This document shows positions 43,969 through 53,509 of a stretch of 64,000 nt of DNA, one piece after another (the first letter of the stretch is position 1; every line of letters begins with the position of its first letter). The notes under the pieces were generated by a model. It worked only from the letters and a program-made list of their open reading frames with translations. It was not told the origin of the DNA and made no database searches. The DNA is from Bradyrhizobium icense (GTDB taxonomy: Bacteria > Pseudomonadota > Alphaproteobacteria > Rhizobiales > Xanthobacteraceae). Both the position numbers and the translations under genes were made by a program. The stretch spans positions 248,001 through 312,000 of the forward strand of contig NZ_CP016428.1 of NCBI RefSeq assembly GCF_001693385.1, written 5' to 3'.

Positions 43969-45528
43969 CTACTCCATCACCGCATGATCCGGCGCGGTCG
44001 ACTGCTCGCGCAGCGTCGCCTTGGTCGAGCCGATCATGATGGCGAGCGGGATCGCGCAGGCGGTGAAGATCATCACGAGCTGGTAGTCGTACGAGAACGC
44101 GATGATCTGCGCCTGCATCTTGACCATCATATCCGCCATGGCGCGGCCTTTGTCGGTGGCGAGATCGATCATGTCGCGCACGCCAGGCATCTGCAGCGCG
44201 TGATTGAACGGATTGATATGCTCCGACAGGACAGCGTAGGTGTAGCGGGTGCCTTGCGTCAGTTGCGAGATCACCAGCGAAATCCCGATCGAGCTGGCGA
44301 CATTGCGCATCAAGGTCAGCATCGAGGTGCCGTCGGTGCGCAGATGGTTGGGTAGCGTCAGGAACGCCACCGTGGATAGCGGCACGAACACCAGGCCGAA
44401 GCCAAAGCCCTGCACCACACTGATGATCACGATCTCGGTGACGCCGGTCTGGTCGGTCCAGCCGGTCATGTAGAACAGCGACAGGGAGGTGATGCCGAGG
44501 CCCGAGACGATCAGCGTCCGTGCCTCGATATGGTTCATCATGCGGCCGACCAGCATCATCGCCACGAACGTACCGCAGCCGCGGCTCGCCAGCAGAAGCC
44601 CGGCGGTGATGATGGGATAGCCGATCACGTTCTGCAGGAACGGCGAGGAAAGGGCCATGGTGGAAAACAGCACCAGTCCCATGACCGCCATGAACACGCA
44701 GCCGGCGACGAAATTCCTGTCCTTGAACAGCGCGAACTGGATGAACGGATGTTGCGTCGTCAGCGAATGCGCCAGGAAGTAATAGAAGCCGATGCCGGCG
44801 ATGATGAACTCGGCAATGATCTCGTTGGATTCCAGCCAGCCGAGCTGCTCGCCGCGGTCGAGCGCGAGCTGCAGCGCGCCGATGGCGACCGCCAGCGCGG
44901 TGAAGCCGAACCAGTCGAAGCGCAGCTCGAGGTCCGTCTTGGTCTCGTCCATGAAGATGATTAGGCCAAGCACGGTGATGATGCCGAATGGGAGGTTGAC
45001 GAAGAACACCCAGTGCCAGGAATAGGTCTCGGTCAGCCAGGCGCCCAGCGACGGGCCCATGATCGGGCCCATCATCACGCCCATGCCCCAGATCGCCATT
45101 GCTTTGGCGCGTTCGTGCAGCGCGTAGGAATCGAGCATCACGGCCTGCGATAGGGGGACCAGCGCCGCACCGAACACGCCCTGCAGCAGGCGGAACACCA
45201 CCATCTGGCCGATGTCCTGCGCTAACCCGCACATCACAGAAGCTATGGTGAAGCCGGCCGAGCAGATGATGAAAATGCGTTTGCGGCCGAAGCGGTTGGC
45301 GATCCAGCCGACCGGCGCGGTCATGATCGCGGCGGCGACGATGTAGGACGTCAGCACCCAGTTGATCTGGTCCTGCGATGCCGACAGCGACCCTTGCATG
45401 TAGGGCAGCGCGACGTTGGCGATAGTCGTGTCCAACGCCTGCATGATGGTCGCCGTCATGGCGCAGATCGTCACCATGTTCCGGCGCAGGCCGGGAACGG
45501 ATGCCGATGGCTGGCCCGGCGTCGCCAT
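43969..45528 (-). CDS. emrB: DHA2 family MFS multidrug exporter (EmrB type)
   Basis: An inner-membrane proton/drug antiporter of 519 residues with 14 helices. MQALDTTIANVALPYMQGSL is the first-helix motif D1 of the EmrB subfamily; RLLQGVFGAALVPLSQAVML is motif C. With the HlyD adaptor encoded next to it and an outer-membrane channel elsewhere it forms a tripartite pump. It starts four bases after the emrA stop. Confidence 0.93.
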   Translation of the reverse strand: MATPGQPSASVPGLRRNMVTICAMTATIMQALDTTIANVALPYMQGSLSASQDQINWVLTSYIVAAAIMTAPVGWIANRFGRKRIFIICSAGFTIASVMCGLAQDIGQMVVFRLLQGVFGAALVPLSQAVMLDSYALHERAKAMAIWGMGVMMGPIMGPSLGAWLTETYSWHWVFFVNLPFGIITVLGLIIFMDETKTDLELRFDWFGFTALAVAIGALQLALDRGEQLGWLESNEIIAEFIIAGIGFYYFLAHSLTTQHPFIQFALFKDRNFVAGCVFMAVMGLVLFSTMALSSPFLQNVIGYPIITAGLLLASRGCGTFVAMMLVGRMMNHIEARTLIVSGLGITSLSLFYMTGWTDQTGVTEIVIISVVQGFGFGLVFVPLSTVAFLTLPNHLRTDGTSMLTLMRNVASSIGISLVISQLTQGTRYTYAVLSEHINPFNHALQMPGVRDMIDLATDKGRAMADMMVKMQAQIIAFSYDYQLVMIFTACAIPLAIMIGSTKATLREQSTAPDHAVME

Positions 45529-45532
45529 GTGA

Positions 45533-46696
45533 CTAATCGTGGTCCTGGTTGGCCGCCGCCGGCATCAGGCCGAGCAGGGCCGATAGCGACCGGCGATGGT
45601 TGGTGTCGATGGTGGCGTAGACGCTCATGCCGGCCTTCAGCTTGCGGACGAACTTGTCGTTTTTGTCGAAATAGATCCGCACCGGTACGCGCTGCACTAT
45701 CTTGACGAAATTGCCCGACGCGTTCTGCGGCGGCAGGATCGCGAACTGCGCGCCGGTGCCGGGCGAGAGCGAGCCGACCGTGCCCTTGAAGGGGTGATTG
45801 GGGAACGCATCGACCTCGAGCGTGACGGACTGGCCGACCGCGACATAGGTGAAATCGGATTCCTTCGGGTTGGCGTCGACCCACGGGTTCGCGGTGTCGA
45901 TGATGCTGAACACCGGCGTGCCGGCCGTGACGAAGCGGCCGAGCTGAATCTGTTCGACCTGGGTGGCGATGCCGGCCATCGGCGCGCGCATCACGGTGTG
46001 GTCGAGATTGCGCTGGGCCTGGTCGAGCGCCGCCTTCGCCTGGGCATAGGGCGGGAATTCCTCGAGCGGCAGATCGGGATTGCCGAGCAGTTGGGCTTTT
46101 GCGGTTGCGATCTTCTGCAGCAGCAACTGATACTGTGCGCTCGCGGTAACGAGGGCGGTCGACGCGTTATCGAGATCGAGCTGCGAGCCGAAATTGTTCT
46201 TCACCAGCGCCGACTTGCGTTCGACGTCGCGCCGCTTCAGGTCCATGCCTTGCTGCGACAGTTGGCTCATCTGGCCGTAGATCTTGAGGTCGGCGATCAG
46301 ATTGTCATAGGTGACCTTGGTTTGCGCGAGGTTGGCCTTGGCCTGCGCCACGGCGAGGCGGAACGGCACCGGGTCGATTTCGAACAGCACGTCGCCCGGA
46401 TTGACCTGCTGGCCTTCCTTGACCACGACCTTTTCGATCTTGCCGGAGATGTCGGGCGTGATCAGAACCTTCTGCGCGCCGACATAGGCGTCGTCGGTGG
46501 TCACGTAGCGGCCGCCGTTGAGATAGAACGTCACGCCGGCGACCAGCGCTGCCAGCGGCAACACCACCAATAGCAGGAAGCGGCGGTAGCGCCGCATGCC
46601 GGCCATCAGCCGGCGGCGCGGCTCGGCCGCCAGTTTCGGCCGTGACGCAGGGGCGCCCTTCTGCTCAGGGGGGAATTTGAGCACGGGATCAGCCAT
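45533..46696 (-). CDS. emrA: HlyD family membrane fusion protein (EmrA type)
   Basis: The periplasmic adaptor (387 residues) of the pump. One N-terminal helix FLLLVVLPLAALVAGVTFYL anchors it; VTTDDAYVGAQKVLITPDIS begins the biotinyl-lipoyl domain; a central helical hairpin (about 120-215) and a beta-barrel (VGQSVTLEVDAFPNHPFKGT) follow. It overlaps the upstream marR gene by eight bases. Confidence 0.93.
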   Translation of the reverse strand: MADPVLKFPPEQKGAPASRPKLAAEPRRRLMAGMRRYRRFLLLVVLPLAALVAGVTFYLNGGRYVTTDDAYVGAQKVLITPDISGKIEKVVVKEGQQVNPGDVLFEIDPVPFRLAVAQAKANLAQTKVTYDNLIADLKIYGQMSQLSQQGMDLKRRDVERKSALVKNNFGSQLDLDNASTALVTASAQYQLLLQKIATAKAQLLGNPDLPLEEFPPYAQAKAALDQAQRNLDHTVMRAPMAGIATQVEQIQLGRFVTAGTPVFSIIDTANPWVDANPKESDFTYVAVGQSVTLEVDAFPNHPFKGTVGSLSPGTGAQFAILPPQNASGNFVKIVQRVPVRIYFDKNDKFVRKLKAGMSVYATIDTNHRRSLSALLGLMPAAANQDHD

Positions 46697-47168
46697 AGCG
46701 CTGCTCCTTTCTGGGAGGTTCGCCGGCCGGATTCTGAATCGCGTTGCGAACGTTCTCCTTGATCAGATCGAGTTGGTCGAGCAGGCGGTGGGCATCAGCG
46801 GGATTGATGCCGTCGAGCGCGGTAGCCGTCAGTTCGGAGCGAAGCCCGGCGAGTTTGCCGAGCAGCGGCCGCGCAGCCTTGCGCAGATAGAGGCGGTTGA
46901 CGCGGCGGTCATTCTCGTCGCCGCGGCGTTCGATCCAGCCATTGTCACAGAGCTTGTCGATCAGCCGCGTCAGCGTGATCGGCTGCATCTCCATCTGTTC
47001 GGCAAGTTCCGACTGCTTGAGGCCCTCGGTGCGCTCGACCTTGGCCAGAACCGCCCATTGCGCACGGGTGATGCCATAGCGCGCCGCCTGCCGGTCGGCA
47101 TAGGCGCGCACCATCCGTTGCACCTCGCCAAGCGTAAACAGGAAGTTCATGTCCACGGAACCGCGCAT
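46689..47168 (-). CDS. MarR family transcriptional regulator
   Basis: A winged-helix regulator of 159 residues. The recognition helix region is LKQSELAEQMEMQPITLTRL followed by IDKLCDNGWIERR. It heads the emrAB operon and very probably represses it until a drug binds. GGAGG six bases before the ATG supports the start at 47168. Repeats just upstream may be its own operator. Confidence 0.92.
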   Translation of the reverse strand: MRGSVDMNFLFTLGEVQRMVRAYADRQAARYGITRAQWAVLAKVERTEGLKQSELAEQMEMQPITLTRLIDKLCDNGWIERRGDENDRRVNRLYLRKAARPLLGKLAGLRSELTATALDGINPADAHRLLDQLDLIKENVRNAIQNPAGEPPRKEQRYG

Positions 47169-47179
47169 GCCCAGCCTCC

Positions 47180-47205
47180 ATAAGCTTGCGCTATAATAAG
47201 CTTGC
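47180..47205. promoter_or_regulatory. Candidate MarR operator / promoter
   Basis: Two direct copies of ATAAGCTTGC (47180-47189 and 47196-47205), each containing the palindrome AAGCTT, lie 16 bases apart. Between them the plus strand reads TATAAT. The stretch is AT-rich and lies directly before marR, in the gap shared with zur. Confidence 0.45.
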
Positions 47206-47321
47206 TTACGAATTCCGCATGGCGAGTTAATAGTGGCCTGATCCGCTCCCAGGACATGGCTGGGAAACCAGCGCGTGCGCGGGCTTTAGCATTGGCCCTC
47301 AAACTGGTACAAAGGCCTGAT

Positions 47322-47807
47322 ATGAGCCTGACAAAGCCGACATTTCCTGCGCCCGACCATGACCACGGCCGCTGCACTGCGGAAGCGATCGCGCATGCCG
47401 AGCAGGTTTGCGCGCGGCGGGCGCAGAAATTTACGCCGATCCGGCGTCAGGTGCTTCAGGCGCTGCTGTCGAGCCATCGCCCGCTCGGCGCCTATGAGGT
47501 GATCGACGAGCTCGCCAAATCGATGCCGCGGCCGGCGCCGATCACGGTTTATCGCGCGCTCGATTTCCTGATGGAAAACGGCCTCGTCCACCGCATCGAG
47601 AGCCGCAATGCGTTTCTTGCCTGCGCGCATGACCATGACGAGACCTCGATGGTGGCGTTTTTGATCTGCGAGCTCTGCGGTTCCGTCGGCGAAATTCCTG
47701 CAACTCCCGTGGCGCAAAGCCTCAATGCGGCGGCGCGCGCCTCCGGATTTGCGCCAAAGCTCTCCGTCGTCGAGATCGCCGGCACCTGCGCTCATTGCCA
47801 GAAATAA
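47322..47807 (+). CDS. zur: Fur-family regulator, Zur-like
   Basis: A metal-dependent repressor of 161 residues. It has two CxxC pairs (ICELCG and TCAHCQK) for the structural zinc and a histidine-rich patch (PDHDHGRC, CAHDHDE) for sensing. ITVYRALDFLMENGLVHRIE is the DNA-binding winged helix. The order of motifs is that of Zur rather than Fur or Irr. ATG 47322 has AAAGG upstream; the frame extends to 47202 without support. Confidence 0.85.
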   Translation: MSLTKPTFPAPDHDHGRCTAEAIAHAEQVCARRAQKFTPIRRQVLQALLSSHRPLGAYEVIDELAKSMPRPAPITVYRALDFLMENGLVHRIESRNAFLACAHDHDETSMVAFLICELCGSVGEIPATPVAQSLNAAARASGFAPKLSVVEIAGTCAHCQK

Positions 47808-47841
47808 CGAGAACACGGCGCCAAGCCGGCCACGAGGATTG

Positions 47842-48780
47842 ATGTCGTCCAAGCCAGTAGAACCTTCCGCCGGGCGTGCGCTCACGCCGGGTGCCGTTGC
47901 CTTGATGCTGATGCTGTGCCTGAGCTGGGGCTTCAACCAGATCGCGGTAAAGCTAACGCTGCCCGATGTGCCGCCGATGCTGCAGGCCTTGATCCGCTCG
48001 GCCGGCGCGTTGCCGGTGATGCTGCTGGCCGGTTGGCTGCGCGGCGTAAAATTCTTCGAGCGCGATGGCTCGCTTGGTCCCGGCCTGCTGGCGGGCACGT
48101 TGTTCGGTATCGAATTCGTGCTGATCTTCAGCGGGCTGGTGCTCACATCGGCGTCGCGCGCCGCCGTGTTCCTGTACACCGCGCCGTTCTTCGTCGCGCT
48201 CGGCTCCTACCAGTTTCTCGGCGAGCGGCTGAGTATGATGCAATGGGGCGGGCTGGGCCTCAGCTTCGCCGGTGTCGCGCTGGCGATCGGCGTGCCGCAG
48301 GCGAACGTCGACGCGAAAGTATTGCTCGGCGACCTGCTGGTGGTCGGCGGCGGCGCGCTATGGGGCGCAACCACGCTGATCGCCAAGGGCACGAAACTTC
48401 GTAACGCGGCGCCGGAGAAGGCGCTGGGCTATCAGGTGGCCGTATCGATCCCGATCCTGGGCTGTGCATCCCTGCTGTTCGGCGAAAAGATCACCCACAT
48501 GCCGGGCGCGCTGTCGATCTCGCTTTTGGCTTACCAGGCGATCTGGGTGGTGGGCTGCACCTTCGTGCTGTGGTTCGCGCTGGTAAAGACCTATTCGGCC
48601 AGCAAGTTATCGTCGTTCACCTTCGTCACGCCATTGTTCGGCGTCGTCGCCGCCTATTTCATCCTGCACGACACGCTGACGATCGCCTTCGGCGTTGCAG
48701 CTTTGCTTGTCATTGCCGGGCTCTATCTCGTCAACAAGCCGGACCCGAAGGTGGTGCCGGATCCGAATGTGCCGGCGTGA
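47842..48780 (+). CDS. DMT family (EamA) transporter
   Basis: A ten-helix EamA transporter of 312 residues (GAVALMLMLCLSWGFNQIAV, SASRAAVFLYTAPFFVALGS, GDLLVVGGGALWGATTLIAK). It starts 34 bases after zur on the same strand and is probably co-transcribed with it, so a link to metal or metallophore export is possible but unproven. ATG at 47842 is used; the longer frame overlaps zur. Confidence 0.88.
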   Translation: MSSKPVEPSAGRALTPGAVALMLMLCLSWGFNQIAVKLTLPDVPPMLQALIRSAGALPVMLLAGWLRGVKFFERDGSLGPGLLAGTLFGIEFVLIFSGLVLTSASRAAVFLYTAPFFVALGSYQFLGERLSMMQWGGLGLSFAGVALAIGVPQANVDAKVLLGDLLVVGGGALWGATTLIAKGTKLRNAAPEKALGYQVAVSIPILGCASLLFGEKITHMPGALSISLLAYQAIWVVGCTFVLWFALVKTYSASKLSSFTFVTPLFGVVAAYFILHDTLTIAFGVAALLVIAGLYLVNKPDPKVVPDPNVPA

Positions 48781-48830
48781 TCTGCCACAACGCAGCGGTT
48801 CTGCGTCCAAAGCCGTCTCGGACTGATTGG

Positions 48831-49493
48831 TTAGACTGCGCGGAGAATCGTTTTTGTCCGCTCGATCGCTGTTCCGGCTATCGACTTGTAGGGGGTCTTG
48901 ATTGCCAGGTCCGCAATCGCGCCATTGACGAAGTCCGGGTTCAATTTATCCAGGGCGGCTAGTGTACCTTCCACCTCGCCCCGGTACGAACGTAACGCCT
49001 CAATGATCGTGTCGGCATGCTTCTCGGCCGCCGCGGCTATATCGAAGATATCGCGTGGTCTGATACTTGATCCCCTGTGATAGATTTTCTTCACGATGAT
49101 TTCGGGGATTGTTTCCAATTCGACGGCTTCGCCTTCAATTATTCGTTCAATCGTCGGGCGTGTCGTCATTGACGAGCCGACAATGAAATCGATTTGGCCG
49201 ATGCCCTCAAACGCCAACTTTAAAAATCTTGTTCCGTCCCCTTCATAATCGGTTGGTCCGACCTCGAGTTTGAAGTCGCGCTTTTGAGGATCGAGGAATG
49301 CCAGCAGTTGTGGGTCAGGTAGAAAGATATCTATGTCGTGGCTCTCGCGATGATCGATTTGCAGCATCATCGCTGTACCGCCACCGAACGTCCAATAATC
49401 GATCAGCGGTTGCTCGGCGTTTGCCTGATGGATAAATGCGCACGCTATGCGGAATAACCGCACCCAATCCGGCAAAGGTTTCGGAGCGCTCAC
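48831..49493 (-). CDS. AbiEii-type nucleotidyltransferase (possible toxin)
   Basis: A protein of 220 residues with the AbiEii/AbiGii (DUF1814) nucleotidyltransferase signature: FGGGTAMMLQIDHRESHDID carries the GG and DxD motifs, and IIVKKIYHRGSSIRPRDIFD the downstream K and RD motifs. AbiEii proteins are toxins of abortive-infection/type IV toxin-antitoxin pairs. It is shorter than the usual 270-300 residues. It starts with GTG overlapping the stop of the 85-residue gene upstream (GTGA). The region is visibly AT-richer than its neighbours, suggesting transfer. Confidence 0.85.
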   Translation of the reverse strand: MSAPKPLPDWVRLFRIACAFIHQANAEQPLIDYWTFGGGTAMMLQIDHRESHDIDIFLPDPQLLAFLDPQKRDFKLEVGPTDYEGDGTRFLKLAFEGIGQIDFIVGSSMTTRPTIERIIEGEAVELETIPEIIVKKIYHRGSSIRPRDIFDIAAAAEKHADTIIEALRSYRGEVEGTLAALDKLNPDFVNGAIADLAIKTPYKSIAGTAIERTKTILRAV

Positions 49494-49747
49494 GAGATGA
49501 GCGGATAGGATTCGCCGGAATAAATGGCGAATGCCTTGGCTGCCTCTGCAAGCTGCTGCTCGGAAATATTGCAGGAGCTGGCAAACTCGATTTGCAGCTT
49601 TGGACTGACTTCACCAAAAAACGAAGACATATGTCCCGGTACTGCCTGTGCCGCCTCGGGATGGAGAAGACAAAAGGCAAGCTCCTGCGCATCTAGCTGC
49701 TTGCTATGGGGCGCATTGACTGTGGTTAATACTAGGGAAGGACTCAT
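49490..49747 (-). CDS. Unknown small protein coupled to the AbiEii-type gene (candidate antitoxin)
   Basis: A protein of 85 residues, MSPSLVLTTVNAPHSKQLDA onward, with SEQQLAEAAKAFAIYSGESY near its end. AGAGGTGA precedes the ATG, a good ribosome site. It is mildly acidic and helical and lacks the winged-helix domain of the known AbiEi antitoxins. Its position and overlap suggest that it may neutralise the AbiEii-type protein, which is inference only. Confidence 0.7.
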   Translation of the reverse strand: MSPSLVLTTVNAPHSKQLDAQELAFCLLHPEAAQAVPGHMSSFFGEVSPKLQIEFASSCNISEQQLAEAAKAFAIYSGESYPLIS

Positions 49748-49833
49748 TTCTTCTCACCTCTAGCTTTAGATTGGTCTGACAAGAACCGTTGTCAACGGCC
49801 TACAAAGCGTTCCATGAATCCTAAGGGGTGCAA

Positions 49834-50709
49834 TTAATCCGTCTCGATCGGCAACGACGCATCCTTGGCCCATTCGCCCATCGAGCCATCGTAGAGGGTG
49901 AGGTTGTCGTAACCGAGCCGGTAGAGCAGGAACAGGTCGATCGTCGCCGAAATGCCGCCGCCGCAATAGGCGACCACGCGCTTGTCCTTGGTGAAGCCCT
50001 GGGCGCTGAATTTGGCTTCCGCCTCCGCAAGCGGCACGAAGACCTTGGTCTTGGGATCGAGCAGCGTCGCGGCTGATACATTGCAACTGCCGGGTATGCG
50101 GCCGGGTCGGCCGTAGCGGCTTGGCTCCAGGCCCTTGTGAAACTGCGGGCCGAGCGCGTTGACGACGACCGTATTGCGCTCCGAGGAGGCCGCGAGCGTC
50201 GCGTGCTTGTCGACGAAGAATCCTCCCCTCGGCTTCGCCGTGAAGGTCGCCGGCGGATATCCCCTGGCAGGCCCCGTTTCGAGCGGGCGGCCTTCGAGCT
50301 TCCATTTGTCGAGACCGCCGTCGAGCACTGAAGCATTCTCAAAGCCGAGCGATTTGAGCATCCACCAGAACCGCGTCGCCCACATCGGCGTGCCGATGCT
50401 GTACAGCACGAGCCGGCTTTCGTTGGATACGCCGTGACGGCCGAACGCCTGCTCGAGCTGCGCGACATCGGGCATCATAAAGCGAAGTTCGGTGTCGGGA
50501 TCGGAGAACTCGCCCTGCAGATCGAGAAAATCCGCCCCCGGAATATGCCCGGCCTCGAACGTGTGCCGCCCGGGCACGGTGAGATAGGGCTGGCTAGAGC
50601 CTTCGGGCGCGGGTTCGAGATAGGTGGTGCAGTCGAACAAGCGCAAATTGGGCTGGTCGAGAATGTCGGCGAGTTCCGCCGCGGTGATGAGCTCGTTATG
50701 CGCTGACAT
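49834..50709 (-). CDS. Sulfurtransferase with two rhodanese domains
   Basis: A thiosulfate/3-mercaptopyruvate sulfurtransferase-like protein of 291 residues. The first rhodanese domain is structural; the second carries the catalytic cysteine about 249 in VVAYCGGGISATI. The loop reads CGGGIS, which differs from the CG[S/T]GVT of mercaptopyruvate and the CRKGVT of thiosulfate enzymes, so the donor is unclear. Start 50709 has GGGAGG nine bases upstream. Confidence 0.9.
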   Translation of the reverse strand: MSAHNELITAAELADILDQPNLRLFDCTTYLEPAPEGSSQPYLTVPGRHTFEAGHIPGADFLDLQGEFSDPDTELRFMMPDVAQLEQAFGRHGVSNESRLVLYSIGTPMWATRFWWMLKSLGFENASVLDGGLDKWKLEGRPLETGPARGYPPATFTAKPRGGFFVDKHATLAASSERNTVVVNALGPQFHKGLEPSRYGRPGRIPGSCNVSAATLLDPKTKVFVPLAEAEAKFSAQGFTKDKRVVAYCGGGISATIDLFLLYRLGYDNLTLYDGSMGEWAKDASLPIETD

Positions 50710-50975
50710 GCCGGCCTCCCGCCATCTTGAGCCGATGCTAGGGCCCGCATTGGGCCATGAAAAGGCGGCCGGGAAGTGCGCTCGCCCTTTCAATTCGGCG
50801 ATTCCTGTCCAATATAGCGGTTAACGAAAAGACGAGGTATTTTGCCCTGTTTTCGACCGCTGCGGCTGGCCTAAGCAATTGAACATACAAGATAAAAATC
50901 CGCTATGTGACAAGGCGCACACCGCCGTCGCCGCCCCCTTGGTACATGTCACCAAAACCTGATATTCGAGGCCCC

Positions 50976-52259
50976 ATGAACAAGCCCGAAATAATCCCGC
51001 AAGACGACGTCGCCGGCCCCAAGGCGAGGCACAAAACCACCCAGGTCATGGTCGGCAATGTTGCCGTCGGCGGGGGTGCGCCAATCGTCGTGCAGTCGAT
51101 GACCAATACCGACACGGCCGATGTCGAAGGCACCATCGCGCAGGTCGCAGCGCTGACCCGCGCCGGATCGGAAATGGTCCGCATCACCGTCGATCGTGAG
51201 GAGGCCGCAGCCGCCGTTCCGCATATCCGCGACGGCCTGCGCAAGCGCGGCATCACCACGCCGCTGATTGGCGATTTCCACTATATCGGCCACAAGCTGC
51301 TCGCCGAATATCCGGCCTGCGCCGAAGCGCTCGACAAATATCGCATCAATCCCGGCAATGTCGGCTTCAAGAACAAGCGCGACACGCAATTCGCCGACAT
51401 CATCGAGATCGCCAACAAGAACAACAAACCGGTCCGGATCGGCGCCAATTGGGGGTCGCTCGACCAGGAACTGCTAACCAGGCTGATGGACGAGAACACG
51501 GCCTCGCCGAACCCGCGCGATGCCCGCGCAGTGACGCGCGAGGCGATGGTGCAGTCGGCCTTGCTGTCGGCGGCCCGCGCCCAAGAACTCGGCATGCCCA
51601 AGAATCGCATGATCCTGTCGGCAAAAGTTTCCGCCGTGCAGGATCTGATCGCGGTCTATCAGGAGCTGGCGCGCCGTTCGGATTACGCCATCCACCTCGG
51701 CTTGACCGAAGCCGGCATGGGCTCGAAGGGCATCGTGGCCTCGTCCGCTGCGCTCGGCATCCTGCTGCAAGACGGCATCGGCGACACCATCCGCATTTCG
51801 CTCACGCCGGAGCCCGGCGGCGATCGCACGCTGGAAGTGCAGGTCGCACAGGAATTGCTGCAGACCATGGGCTTCCGCACCTTCGTGCCGCTGGTCGCGG
51901 CATGTCCCGGCTGCGGCCGCACCACGTCGACCACGTTTCAGGAACTGGCGCGCTCGATCCAGGATTTCATCCGCGACGAGATGCCGAACTGGAAAACGCA
52001 GTATCCCGGCGTCGAGCAGCTCAACGTCGCGGTGATGGGCTGCATCGTCAACGGCCCGGGCGAATCCAAGCACGCCAATATCGGCATCTCACTGCCCGGC
52101 ACCGGCGAAGCGCCGGCCGCGCCCGTGTTTGTCGACGGCAAGAAATTCCGTACCCTGCGCGGCCCGACGATTGCCGCCGACTTCAAGGCGCTGGTGATCG
52201 ATTATATTGATCAGCGGTATGGCAGCGGCAGCAAGACGCCGGTGACGGCGGCGGAGTAG
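50976..52259 (+). CDS. ispG: 4-hydroxy-3-methylbut-2-en-1-yl diphosphate synthase
   Basis: An iron-sulfur enzyme of 427 residues in the non-mevalonate isoprenoid pathway. The N-terminal TIM-barrel contains [15 protein letters not shown]; the [4Fe-4S] cysteines lie in [13 protein letters not shown] and [15 protein letters not shown] near the C-terminus. It feeds the prenyl units used by ispA further down the window. ATG 50976 follows GAGG; an earlier ATG at 50946 is possible. Confidence 0.97.
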   Translation: MNKPEIIPQDDVAGPKARHKTTQVMVGNVAVGGGAPIVVQSMTNTDTADVEGTIAQVAALTRAGSEMVRITVDREEAAAAVPHIRDGLRKRGITTPLIGDFHYIGHKLLAEYPACAEALDKYRINPGNVGFKNKRDTQFADIIEIANKNNKPVRIGANWGSLDQELLTRLMDENTASPNPRDARAVTREAMVQSALLSAARAQELGMPKNRMILSAKVSAVQDLIAVYQELARRSDYAIHLGLTEAGMGSKGIVASSAALGILLQDGIGDTIRISLTPEPGGDRTLEVQVAQELLQTMGFRTFVPLVAACPGCGRTTSTTFQELARSIQDFIRDEMPNWKTQYPGVEQLNVAVMGCIVNGPGESKHANIGISLPGTGEAPAAPVFVDGKKFRTLRGPTIAADFKALVIDYIDQRYGSGSKTPVTAAE

Positions 52260-52270
52260 GCTATCTCCGC

Positions 52271-52396
52271 TCGTCGTCCCTGCGAAAAGCGGGGACCCAT
52301 AACCACAGGACTTCGTGGTTATGCCTGGGCTGTGGCTCCAGCTTTCACAACAATGTGCTCCTGTGGTTATGGGTCCCGGCTCAAGGCCGGGACGAC
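52271..52396. repeat. Palindromic repeat (GTCGTCCCTGCG type)
   Basis: TCGTCGTCCCTGCG... at the left pairs with ...CGGGACGAC at the right, with ACCCATAACCACAGGA / TGTGGTTATGGGT inside. Same family as 32764-32886 and 63311-63432. Confidence 0.75.
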
Positions 52397-52467
52397 ACCT
52401 ACTGCATTGCGCTCGACATCGCCTGCGCTACGATGCACCCCAATCAAGAACGATTGGGAGAACACCC

Positions 52468-53361
52468 ATGAGCTCACTGTCCGGCAAGCAGGGTCCACGC
52501 TACCGGCACCTCGCCGATGAAGCCGAACCCTACGAAACCATAGGCGTGGAAAAACTCACCCCGATCATCGGCGCGGAAATTTCCGGCGTCGACATTGCAA
52601 AGCTCGTCTCGGACGACGCCCGTTCCAACCGGCAGATGGACGAAATCCATCGCGCGCTCGCCGAAAACCTCGTCATCTTCTTCCGCGACCAGCACATAAC
52701 CCCGCAACAGCATCTGGCCTTCGGGCGCAAGTTCGGCGAGTTGCACGTGCATCCGGCGGCGCCGAATGAGGGCGACCCGGCGCTGATGAAGATCTATGCC
52801 GACAAGGATTCGCCGCGCGCCAATGGCGAGGGCTGGCACACCGACGTGTCCTGCGACGTCGAGCCGCCGATGGGCTCGATCCTCTACATCAAGCAGTGCC
52901 CGCCGCGCGGCGGCGATACGCTGTTCGCCAACATGTACGCCGCCTATGAGGCGCTGTCGGACCGGATGAAGACCTATCTCGACGGACTCACCGCGTTGCA
53001 TGACGGCGAGCAGACCTATCGCGGGCTTTACGCCAACTATGGCGTCGCCGACCGGCCGGAATATCCGCGTGCCGAGCATCCCGTGGTGCGTACGCATCCC
53101 GTCACCGGCAAGAAGGCGCTCTACGTCAACCGTGGCTTCACCCGTTACATCATGGGCATCCCGCGCGACGAGAGCGATGCCATGCTCGGCTATCTCTACC
53201 AGCACGCAGAGAACCCGCTGTTCCAGTGCCGTTTCCGCTGGACGGAAAACGCCATCGCGTTCTGGGATAACCGGTGCGCCCAGCACCGCGCGATGTGGGA
53301 CTACTGGCCGCATACGCGATCAGGCACGCGGGTTACGGTGAAGGGGGAAAGGCCGGTGTAG
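52468..53361 (+). CDS. TauD/TfdA family Fe(II)/2-oxoglutarate dioxygenase
   Basis: A non-haem dioxygenase of 297 residues. The HxD iron motif is GEGWHTDVSCDVEP and the distal His is in CAQHRAMWDYWP; the 2-oxoglutarate Arg is in the following RSGTRVTVKG. Such enzymes open sulfonates, phenoxyacids or related compounds. GGGAG precedes ATG 52468. A Rieske oxygenase follows on the same strand. Confidence 0.92.
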   Translation: MSSLSGKQGPRYRHLADEAEPYETIGVEKLTPIIGAEISGVDIAKLVSDDARSNRQMDEIHRALAENLVIFFRDQHITPQQHLAFGRKFGELHVHPAAPNEGDPALMKIYADKDSPRANGEGWHTDVSCDVEPPMGSILYIKQCPPRGGDTLFANMYAAYEALSDRMKTYLDGLTALHDGEQTYRGLYANYGVADRPEYPRAEHPVVRTHPVTGKKALYVNRGFTRYIMGIPRDESDAMLGYLYQHAENPLFQCRFRWTENAIAFWDNRCAQHRAMWDYWPHTRSGTRVTVKGERPV

Positions 53362-53362
53362 G

Positions 53363-53440
53363 CGTATCGTGTTCCGGACGCGTTGCATCGCGCAGCGCGT
53401 CACTTCGTGCCGCGCTGCGTCCCGGACACGAGAGTAGAAC
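53363..53440. repeat. Imperfect hairpin repeat (GTGTTCCGGACGC / GCGTCCCGGACAC)
   Basis: Left arm CGTGTTCCGGACGCG and right arm GCGTCCCGGACACG, with a G/C-rich middle. Resembles the element at 20975-21030. It lies between the two oxygenase genes. Confidence 0.5.
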
Positions 53441-53509
53441 GAGCGTTGACGTTGTCGGCCACCCGCGTCAATCTTGCGCAAAAGAAAAACAACAATCCGG
53501 AGGACGCCG

